A program made the translations under genes and the position numbers. DNA of 20,624 nt, taken from the IMG/VR virus record IMGVR_UViG_3300023049_000071, positions 1 through 20,624 of that record; one strand, given 5' to 3'. The notes beneath the pieces were generated by a model, which saw nothing but the letters and a program-made list of their open reading frames with translations, did no database searches and had not been told where the DNA came from. Positions 1-5,474 of this stretch are shown piece by piece. Numbering within the stretch: position 1 is the first letter of the stretch; each line of letters starts with the position of its first letter. Origin of the DNA: a virus.

Positions 1-766
1 TTTTCGCGGCCCAGTCGTTTCTACATGGTGTTTGTATTAATTTGTTTAAATCGTGACTGGCAACACTATAAACCATTGATCCGCAATCTTGGGAGAACGT
101 TGGTATGCCGTTCATGACAGACAAAACTCCAGAATTAGAATTAAAAGTAACCACCGCTTTACAATTTGATTCGTCTGTAAAATGATCTTCTAAGTTCTTA
201 CACTGATCAATGTTACAGGCCAATCCTCTAATACAATGTAAGGAATTGTTTTTGTCTAAAGGATGGGGTCTAAAAACAACGTTATGTCCAAGTCTAACCA
301 GATTAGAAATTGTATTAATATACCAATCACCAATGCTTACGTGAGAATGCGACGCATCGCCTGCAACTTGCCCAATTACCAGAACATACCCAGATTCTTT
401 TACTTTCCAATCTTTCATCTTCCAATATTTGTTAAACCGCTCTGTTGATGTTATGTGTTTATTATTAAACCGAGCTCTACCATTAAGACCGTTAAAACCC
501 AAAGACAACCAATTGTGTCTGTCGCCAAGATATGCCCGTTCCATTACCAAATATGGAACTTTTGCTTGTCTTGCTAGTTCCATTAATCTTCTTTCTTTGT
601 GGGCCCAAAAAGCAATACAATCATATTTTTCAACGTTTACAGCTGTACTATCTTTTGGAATTACGTCAACTCTACAACCAAGTTTTTTCATTCCAATTGC
701 CATTTGTGAGGCATATCGTATTTGATGTTGCGATTTACAGTTATAATATATTCCAATTCTTTTCAT
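1..766 (-). CDS. Capsule-type glycosyltransferase-like protein, 3' end outside window
   Basis: The minus strand is open for 255 codons from an ATG at 766-764 to the window edge, so the C-terminus is missing. The product starts MKRIGIYYNCKSQHQ. It has a VLVIGQVAGDASH stretch near residue 140, an RPHP motif (VVFRPHPLD) near residue 180, and TFNSNSGVLSVMNGIP near residue 222. RPHP followed by an N-S-N-S-G segment and a G-x-P turn is typical of the nucleotide-sugar-binding half of capsule polysaccharide (KpsC/KpsS-like) and other GT-B-like transferases; I infer a role in sugar transfer, perhaps on phage DNA, virion or host envelope. It is the only minus-strand gene and is divergent from the gene at 854. 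No clear Shine-Dalgarno sequence precedes the ATG. Assignment rests on motifs only. Confidence 0.72.
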   Translation of the reverse strand, partial: MKRIGIYYNCKSQHQIRYASQMAIGMKKLGCRVDVIPKDSTAVNVEKYDCIAFWAHKERRLMELARQAKVPYLVMERAYLGDRHNWLSLGFNGLNGRARFNNKHITSTERFNKYWKMKDWKVKESGYVLVIGQVAGDASHSHVSIGDWYINTISNLVRLGHNVVFRPHPLDKNNSLHCIRGLACNIDQCKNLEDHFTDESNCKAVVTFNSNSGVLSVMNGIPTFSQDCGSMVYSVASHDLNKLIQTPCRNDWAAK

Positions 767-783
767 AATTTTATTTATTTGGG

Positions 784-812
784 TTGACATCCACCAATTA
801 ATAGTATATAAT
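784..812 (+). promoter_or_regulatory. Sigma70-like promoter for the 854 gene
   Basis: A perfect TTGACA (784-789) and a perfect TATAAT (807-812) are separated by exactly 17 bp. Transcription should begin near 819, about 35 nt before the ATG at 854. The site lies in the intergenic gap next to the divergent minus-strand gene. Confidence 0.85.
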
Positions 813-853
813 ACAAACATGATTAAAAATAAAAAGAATAGGTTTATAACAAA

Positions 854-1174
854 ATGATAAAGAAAATTTACACACTAGAACTAATCAATGGCAAAAACGT
901 TGTTGGCGAATTTGATGAAGTTAACGCCCAGCTTGATGATAGAATTGTTATTCTTGATAATCCAGTTGCAGTATATTTGGTTCAAGATAATCCTGGCGCA
1001 CAAGCTCAGCCGCATTTTGATCACATGACGCATTTTACAAAGACAAAAACCATTAAGTTCAATGTTGCGACCGTTGTGTATTGTCAAGAAGCCAACGAAG
1101 ATCTTGCAGCACTTTATAAAAAAGTAACTGGGTCTTCTACTATTATTACGCCAAACAAAGGTTTAATTATCTAA
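854..1174 (+). CDS. Small phage protein, possibly Sm-like beta barrel
   Basis: 106 residues. It begins with a strand-rich segment (YTLELINGKNVVGEF) followed by DDRIVILDNPVAVYLV, the pattern of an Sm-like small barrel: a 'ligand-loop G-E-F' hairpin and then a hydrophobic strand. I recall similar uncharacterised proteins in T4-like marine phages, of comparable length and with the same N-G-K/E-x-x-x-G-E core. No catalytic motif or membrane segment is visible. It is the first gene after the promoter at 784-812. The weak Shine-Dalgarno AGG lies about 10 nt upstream of the ATG. Function unknown; the Sm-like fold is inferred from strand pattern, not demonstrated. Confidence 0.75.
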   Translation: MIKKIYTLELINGKNVVGEFDEVNAQLDDRIVILDNPVAVYLVQDNPGAQAQPHFDHMTHFTKTKTIKFNVATVVYCQEANEDLAALYKKVTGSSTIITPNKGLII

Positions 1175-1183
1175 ATAAAACTA

Positions 1184-1212
1184 TTGACTGCTATATAAAC
1201 TTGTTGTATAAC
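1184..1212 (+). promoter_or_regulatory. Sigma70-like promoter for 1248-1949 and beyond
   Basis: TTGACT (1184-1189) and TATAAC (1207-1212) with a 17 bp spacer, ten bases after the preceding stop codon. Predicted start near 1219, giving a leader of about 30 nt that includes the AGGA ribosome-binding site before the ATG at 1248. Confidence 0.72.
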
Positions 1213-1247
1213 AGATTTATAATTTAAAACAAAATGAGGAATATATA

Positions 1248-1691
1248 ATGCAAAGAACCAATCTAATATCTTTTAAGCGCCAAACTGGAGTATCGCATGA
1301 AGAAACTGTGGAAACCGCTCTTATGTTTCTTCGTGGCACTTTTGTTGGGGTAAAGATTAAACCGTGGTATATCTCAGAACCAATGTTTAAAGCTAATTCA
1401 GAAGTAAACCGTTATATGTTTAAAGGTATCTCAAAAGCTGGTGATATATTAAAAATGACAGGACTTAAAGGCAATATTGTTATTGAGAGTGTTAAGAACG
1501 ACACAACTGTTTTTGTTGAATTTAGAACGTGCTTTACTTTCACCGAATACTTCTACCACTTCTTGGCGTTGATTCTATTTTCTCCATTGTTAATTATAAC
1601 AGTCATTGTTGCGTTTACACAACCAAAACATGCAATACCAATAATGGCAACGATCGGCCCAAACATTAAAGCAGCAATAGGAAAGAATTAA
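1248..1691 (+). CDS. Membrane-anchored protein of unknown function
   Basis: 147 residues. Residues 1-100 are soluble and mixed, with strands around TFVGVKIKPWYI and GNIVIESVKNDTTVFVEF. One strong hydrophobic helix spans about residues 104-124 (a run of Leu, Ile, Phe and Val ending before QPKH), followed by a short tail ending in AAIGKN. It therefore looks like a tail-proximal single-pass membrane protein with a cytoplasmic or periplasmic N-terminal domain; orientation cannot be decided. It is preceded by AGGA at good spacing and followed after only 3 nt by the acyl carrier protein gene, so the two are almost certainly co-transcribed. I do not recognise the family. Confidence 0.75.
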   Translation: MQRTNLISFKRQTGVSHEETVETALMFLRGTFVGVKIKPWYISEPMFKANSEVNRYMFKGISKAGDILKMTGLKGNIVIESVKNDTTVFVEFRTCFTFTEYFYHFLALILFSPLLIITVIVAFTQPKHAIPIMATIGPNIKAAIGKN

Positions 1692-1694
1692 ATT

Positions 1695-1949
1695 ATGGTT
1701 ACTATTACGCAATCGAATATCAAAGACGAAGTTATTAAAGCAATTCAAGATGTATTATCGCTTGGTCGAGATCACTTAACCGAAGAAAATCAAAATTTGG
1801 AACAAGATCTTGGTGCAGACAGCTTAGACAGTATTGAGGTTGTTATGCACTTAGAAGAAGTGTTCAATATTGAAATACCTGATTCTGAAATTTCAGGCAA
1901 AGAAACCGTCGGCGACATTATCAAACTAGTAGAATCAAAAATCAATTAA
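1695..1949 (+). CDS. acpP: Acyl carrier protein
   Basis: 84 residues, the usual ACP length. The sequence GADSLDSIEVVMHLEEVF at residues 40-57 contains the D-S-L motif, with Ser43 as the expected 4'-phosphopantetheine attachment site. The protein is acidic and helical (IKDEVIKAIQDVL, EDLGADSLD-like loop, TVGDIIKLVE), as in bacterial AcpP. Such proteins carry acyl chains for fatty acid or lipid synthesis; here it would depend on the host's holo-ACP synthase because no transferase is visible nearby. It sits between a membrane protein gene (3 nt gap) and an RNA ligase gene (14 nt gap). The family call is firm; the role in infection is unknown. Confidence 0.93.
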   Translation: MVTITQSNIKDEVIKAIQDVLSLGRDHLTEENQNLEQDLGADSLDSIEVVMHLEEVFNIEIPDSEISGKETVGDIIKLVESKIN

Positions 1950-1963
1950 GGAAATCTGCAAAC

Positions 1964-3205
1964 ATGTCAACACACTCTTGCCCCCTTACTAAAGTCCTTT
2001 CAGTAAGAGACCACCCAAACGCCGATAGATTATCAATAGTAGAAGTTCTTGGGTATCAGTGTATAACTGGTAAACTTGAAGACGGTTCTCATAGATATAA
2101 AGAAGGCGATTACGTTGTTTATATACCAGAAGATTCAATACTAGATGAAGATCTATTGTGTGTAATGGGGTTTTGGAACGAAGAAAAGAAAATTGGGATG
2201 TTGTCTGGTTCTAAGGGCAACCGAGTAAAGATTATTAAACTTCGTGGTGAGATTAGTCAGGGTATTTTATACGGTAACGTTTACAAAGAATCAAACGACG
2301 TTATTAAACTAACAATTCCACTTGGTTTAAACTATTATATGTCTGATGGTGAAGACGCTTCTAATTTTCTAAACATTACAAAACGTGAAGTAATTGTTCC
2401 AGCACAGATGCGAGGCCAACTATCGGGTAATATGCGTGGGTATACCAGAAAATACGACATTGAGAACATACAAAGATACACAGACGTGTTTAAAGATGGG
2501 GAAGACGTTGTTATTCTTGAAAAGATTCATGGAACAAACGTTCAAATTGGTATTTTGTCTGGTGATAAGTTTAACGGCAAACCACAAATAGAATCTTTAT
2601 TGGACAATGGCGATATTATTAAACTTGGTAATCGTGATGTTTATGTTTATGTAACTTCAAAGGGTTTAGGTTCTAGGGGTGTAGTTCAACTAAACGTCCC
2701 AAACAACCATGATAATATATATGTAAAAACATTAAACGAATTGTTTATCGACACTGGTATTATTGATAGAATGTTGGGTGATGGAGATCAAACAGATATA
2801 ATGATTTATATCTTTGGAGAAATCTATGGCGCAGGTATACAGGATTTATCATACGGCGAACAATCACCACAAGTTAGAGTGTTTGATGTTTTATATAATA
2901 ACATTGACAGTACAGGAAGCACGGAATCGTTTTCATCGTGGTTTGAACTTGAAGAGATGAAAGAAGAGTTTGGTATGCCTATTGTTGATGCGTTATATAA
3001 AGGGCCATATTCTAAAGAAGTTGCAATTGAACATCGTGATGGTAAAACTGTAACTGGTAATGGGACTTGTATTCGTGAGGGTGTTGTCATCCGCCCGCTA
3101 TTTAAAGAAAGAAACGACGTTAGAGGACTACCAGGCAACCGTGCCCAACTGAAATTCGTTAGTCCAGATTACCTTTTACGTAAAAACGCAACGGAGTATT
3201 ATTAA
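1964..3205 (+). CDS. RNA ligase, DRB0094 (Deinococcus Rnl-like) type
   Basis: 413 residues. The nucleotidyltransferase motifs are in order: motif I EKIHGTN with adenylated Lys187, a GLGSRG segment at 234-239, motif IIIa FGEIYG at 284-289, motif IV EGVVIRP at 372-378, and motif V QLKF with Lys397. The N-terminal 120 residues (VLSVRDHPNADRLSIVEVLG, then EGDYVVYIPEDS) form the OB-fold-like domain that precedes the catalytic core in the DraRnl/DRB0094 group, unlike T4 Rnl1 or Rnl2. The enzyme would seal nicked RNA, or RNA-DNA hybrids, using ATP. It is longer than DraRnl by roughly 70 residues. An AAGGA-like site (TTAAGGAAAT) precedes the ATG. It could repair host-cleaved tRNA, which is inference. 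Confidence 0.9.
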   Translation: MSTHSCPLTKVLSVRDHPNADRLSIVEVLGYQCITGKLEDGSHRYKEGDYVVYIPEDSILDEDLLCVMGFWNEEKKIGMLSGSKGNRVKIIKLRGEISQGILYGNVYKESNDVIKLTIPLGLNYYMSDGEDASNFLNITKREVIVPAQMRGQLSGNMRGYTRKYDIENIQRYTDVFKDGEDVVILEKIHGTNVQIGILSGDKFNGKPQIESLLDNGDIIKLGNRDVYVYVTSKGLGSRGVVQLNVPNNHDNIYVKTLNELFIDTGIIDRMLGDGDQTDIMIYIFGEIYGAGIQDLSYGEQSPQVRVFDVLYNNIDSTGSTESFSSWFELEEMKEEFGMPIVDALYKGPYSKEVAIEHRDGKTVTGNGTCIREGVVIRPLFKERNDVRGLPGNRAQLKFVSPDYLLRKNATEYY

Positions 3206-3206
3206 A

Positions 3207-3371
3207 GTGGAAAACAAAACGGTTAACAGGTTTGAGATTATTGATTCAAATGGTAGAGCCATGGTTGTTCGTGGCGAAATTTCGTTTAGTGAACAGGACG
3301 ATGGTAAAACATTGAAAGTGTTCATCGCTGGTAATATTAAAGATTATATAACAACAGATGAAAGAGTTTAA
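3207..3371 (+). CDS. Small protein with GTG start, unknown
   Basis: 54 codons from GTG 3207 to TAA 3369-3371, starting one base after the RNA ligase stop and ending 3 nt before the next ATG. GGAG at 3193-3196 lies 10 nt upstream. The product (VENKTVNRFEIIDSNGRAM...) looks like a small strand-rich protein with alternating charged and hydrophobic residues. Without it the operon would have an unexplained 169-nt hole, so tight packing supports it as a real gene. Family not recognised. Confidence 0.6.
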   Translation: MENKTVNRFEIIDSNGRAMVVRGEISFSEQDDGKTLKVFIAGNIKDYITTDERV

Positions 3372-3374
3372 CAG

Positions 3375-3917
3375 ATGAAAGAATTAATTCCACAATATCA
3401 AGAGGAACTGGACACTCTTAAACAAAAAATGTTAGATAGCCAGGATTTTGCTTTAAGATTCTCAGATAACAAAGTTTTACACGATACGATCATTAAATAC
3501 AAACTAAACGAAAAATATACTGGAAGTGTTAATGTATCATATAGTAGCGTAGCTGATTTATACCACGGTGTATGCAGATGGTATATGAAAGCTGGATCAA
3601 AGATTTTTAATAGTTCTGTTATTGTTAAAGATAACACATATCTATGGCGTATAAAAATAAGCCAATATGACCTCTTTGGCGAAGATTGTGTTAATACTGG
3701 TCTAAGTTCAATTAAGGATGAAAGTTGTGTTTTTCATTACGACGCATTAAACGATTACTTTTATGTAACAGATAATGACGTTGTAGAATTGTTTAAGTTG
3801 TTAGAAGACTGGTATGCAAAAGCCAAAGATGTTAATAATAAAGCCAGAAAAGATAAACAACGTAAAGATCTAGAAGATCGGCTGGCCAGATTAGATGAAC
3901 AGGAAAGCAACATATAA
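3375..3917 (+). CDS. Unknown protein with helical ends
   Basis: 180 residues. The N-terminus (about 1-35) and C-terminus (about 138-178, rich in Lys, Arg, Glu and Asp) look like amphipathic helices or short coiled coils; the centre has strand-like segments and several aromatic residues (YHGVCRWYMKAGSKIF, TYLWRIKISQYDLFG). No signal peptide, membrane segment or catalytic motif is visible. It follows the 54-residue protein by 3 nt and is the last gene before a TATAAATA late element, which overlaps its last two codons. Family not recognised. Confidence 0.75.
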   Translation: MKELIPQYQEELDTLKQKMLDSQDFALRFSDNKVLHDTIIKYKLNEKYTGSVNVSYSSVADLYHGVCRWYMKAGSKIFNSSVIVKDNTYLWRIKISQYDLFGEDCVNTGLSSIKDESCVFHYDALNDYFYVTDNDVVELFKLLEDWYAKAKDVNNKARKDKQRKDLEDRLARLDEQESNI

Positions 3918-3920
3918 ATA
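3913..3920 (+). promoter_or_regulatory. T4-type late promoter element TATAAATA
   Basis: An exact TATAAATA, the -10 element used by the T4 gp55 late sigma factor, with no good -35 box. It precedes the 3926 and 4356 genes, the second of which is a virion gene. Initiation would be expected only a few bases downstream, very close to the ATG at 3926. Confidence 0.6.
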
Positions 3921-3925
3921 AATTC

Positions 3926-4348
3926 ATGCTAACTTTTCTAGAAAATTGTGTAATAGACAATCACATTGCTGATGCTACAATCAATAGCATGGAAATCAAG
4001 CGCGAGCACATGCCACAGATTAAGGCAGATAACGTACAGAAATTTAAAGATCTATTAGACGCCCATCACATTGAGCACAAAGCCGAAACCGTTCCTTCGG
4101 AGGATATAAATTTTGCTCAGTGCAATTTTCATAAAGACAAAATAGAATCAATGATAAAGTCTAAAGAAAATCTTAATAAGAACGGTAAAATATTCGTGTC
4201 TTCAGCCAATTGTGTAATAGATGACAACCATAGAGTTATATGTGCTCAAATATTAAAAGAACCAATAGAAGCTATTAGAGTAAACGCAACGGTTAAAGAA
4301 ATAATTCTTATGTTGAAATCTGCAGACTTTATAGAATATCAGGAATAA
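3926..4348 (+). CDS. ParB/sulfiredoxin-like domain phage protein
   Basis: 140 residues. REHMPQIKADNVQKFKDLLD at 26-45 and KIFVSSANCVIDDNHRVICA at 88-107 match the layout I know from a family of T4-like marine and large phages: an 'R-x-x-M-P-Q-I' segment, then a 'V-S-x-D-N-x-V-x-D-G-H-H-R-W' ParB-like core. Here the core reads D-D-N-H-R-V: the glycine and second histidine of the typical D-G-H-H-R-W are changed, but His102 and Arg103 remain. ParB-like folds bind or hydrolyse nucleotides or DNA; activity here is uncertain. It starts six bases after a late promoter element and has no Shine-Dalgarno sequence. An internal ATG at 3989, before EIKREHMPQI, is an alternative start. Confidence 0.6.
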   Translation: MLTFLENCVIDNHIADATINSMEIKREHMPQIKADNVQKFKDLLDAHHIEHKAETVPSEDINFAQCNFHKDKIESMIKSKENLNKNGKIFVSSANCVIDDNHRVICAQILKEPIEAIRVNATVKEIILMLKSADFIEYQE

Positions 4349-4355
4349 CTAACAC

Positions 4356-4814
4356 ATGGCCACGAGAACGTTAGATTTACTATCCCCAAATAAATTTGTT
4401 ATTAGTATTGACAAGTTTCAAGACATTCAATACTTTGCACAAGATGTAACTATTCCATCAGTGTCACTACAAAGTGTTAACGTACCAACAAATACTTATA
4501 TTGATGCGTATGCAACTGGTGATAAAATGAGGTTTGACGATCTACAGATATCATTTCTTATTAATAAAGACTTAGCTGGCTGGAGAGATATAGTTTCATG
4601 GATGGTTCAAGCTTCTACGCAAACTGGTGAATATTTAACAGACATAACAATATCTGTTCTAGATAATAATATGAACGAAAATAAAATGGTTAAATTTTAT
4701 TCGTGCTCGCCTACATTTATATCTGGCATTAAATTTTCAGCGGCCGAATCAGAATTTCAAAACCAGCCAATGGGATCTGTTACTTTTAAATATACACACT
4801 ACGAATATGTCTAA
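4356..4814 (+). CDS. Tail tube-like structural protein (T4 gp19/gp54 type)
   Basis: 152 residues. It begins DLLSPNKFVISIDKFQDIQYFAQDVTIPSVSL, then GDKMRFDDLQISFLINKDLAGWRDIVSWM, and ends SVTFKYTHYEYV. The order 'P-x-K-F-x-I-I-D', 'IPSVSL', 'GD-x-x-x-F-D-D-L-x-x-x-F-L-I', 'W-x-x-I-x-x-W-M' and a C-terminal 'F-K-Y-T' strand is what I recall for tail tube or baseplate tube proteins of T4-like cyanophages and pelagiphages. Length is close to T4 gp19 (163). It would form or cap the inner tube through which DNA passes. It lies 7 nt after the ParB-like gene, downstream of the late element at 3913. Whether it is the major tube protein or an initiator/cap is not decidable here. Confidence 0.75.
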   Translation: MATRTLDLLSPNKFVISIDKFQDIQYFAQDVTIPSVSLQSVNVPTNTYIDAYATGDKMRFDDLQISFLINKDLAGWRDIVSWMVQASTQTGEYLTDITISVLDNNMNENKMVKFYSCSPTFISGIKFSAAESEFQNQPMGSVTFKYTHYEYV

Positions 4815-4955
4815 TAATATCATGGTATCTATGAGAATACTCGAAAATAAGTAGTTGATATTAAACACGAATTTAGCTTAAAAATCATTTAAAACGACGT
4901 CTATTGGTAATCCATCAGTCGATGAAAAAAGTTACATTTAAATGCATTTTAATGG

Positions 4956-4984
4956 TTTACATCCATATGGTTCTGTTGTAATAT
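4956..4984 (+). promoter_or_regulatory. Sigma70-like promoter for 5027 operon
   Basis: TTTACA (4956-4961) and TAATAT (4979-4984), 17 bp apart; an overlapping TATAAT at 4982-4987 would give 20 bp. It lies at the end of the longest gene-free stretch (4815-5026), about 40 nt before the ATG at 5027. The rest of that stretch shows no gene, hairpin or repeat that I recognise. Confidence 0.65.
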
Positions 4985-5026
4985 AATTATATTGAAACGA
5001 ACAAATAACAAATTGAAAGATATATC

Positions 5027-5320
5027 ATGACAATGAACCAACAATTAAAAAATTCAATTATCCCTTCTGTTTTTAACATTTCAAGCGATGATGATTTTGA
5101 TCCTGCACTAATAGAATGGAAAAATAAAATTGTCAGATATAAAAATCCTGGTGTAAACGAAGGTTCCATGGCTAAAGAATATGATATTGTTATTAAACAT
5201 ACGCAATATGCATACAACAACGATCTTATTCTGCGCGGATACTATATTGATAGAATAACACATGAAGTTATAAATGACTTTGGTACACCGGTACGCCCAG
5301 AAAAAGTATATGTCGTATAA
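5027..5320 (+). CDS. Unknown small protein
   Basis: 97 residues, or 95 if the second ATG (5033) is used. GAAAG upstream provides a plausible ribosome-binding site. The N-terminal third is polar and acidic (SSDDDFDPALIEWKNKI); the remainder has strand-like stretches such as EYDIVIKHTQYAY and DLILRGYYIDRI, and it ends with VRPEKVYVV. No membrane segment or motif. It is the first gene after the promoter at 4956 and overlaps the next small membrane protein by 11 nt, so the two are probably translationally coupled. Family not recognised. Confidence 0.72.
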   Translation: MTMNQQLKNSIIPSVFNISSDDDFDPALIEWKNKIVRYKNPGVNEGSMAKEYDIVIKHTQYAYNNDLILRGYYIDRITHEVINDFGTPVRPEKVYVV

Positions 5321-5456
5321 CGCCAACACAACAAAGCTTCTATGCGCTCTTGTTTTACTATTAAGTATGATATTTGTACTAATAATTTTTAACAAGATGA
5401 AATACCATTACGTAGATAAAACATCAGCGTATAACGAATTATACGCAATGACATGA
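5310..5456 (+). CDS. Small single-pass membrane protein
   Basis: 48 residues from ATG 5310. I prefer this start to an in-frame upstream ATG at 5274, because the former gives an 11-nt overlap with the previous gene and lies just after an AGAAAAAG purine run. A single hydrophobic helix occupies about residues 9-28 (a Leu, Val, Met, Ile and Phe run), followed by a basic residue pair and a short polar tail ending NELYAMT. Function unknown. It is 18 nt upstream of the DNA ligase gene. Confidence 0.55.
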   Translation: MSYNANTTKLLCALVLLLSMIFVLIIFNKMKYHYVDKTSAYNELYAMT

Positions 5457-5474
5457 GAAACGAAAGAATATAAA

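Noticed and set aside
263-768. Plus-strand frames of 61, 98 and 78 codons
   Set aside because: They are antisense shadows of the continuous minus-strand glycosyltransferase-like gene, overlap each other and have no ribosome-binding sites.
819-857. 12-codon frame MIKNKKNRFITK before the 854 gene
   Set aside because: Its ATG falls at the predicted transcription start of the promoter at 784, leaving no room for a ribosome-binding site. It is kept only as a note because its stop overlaps the 854 start.
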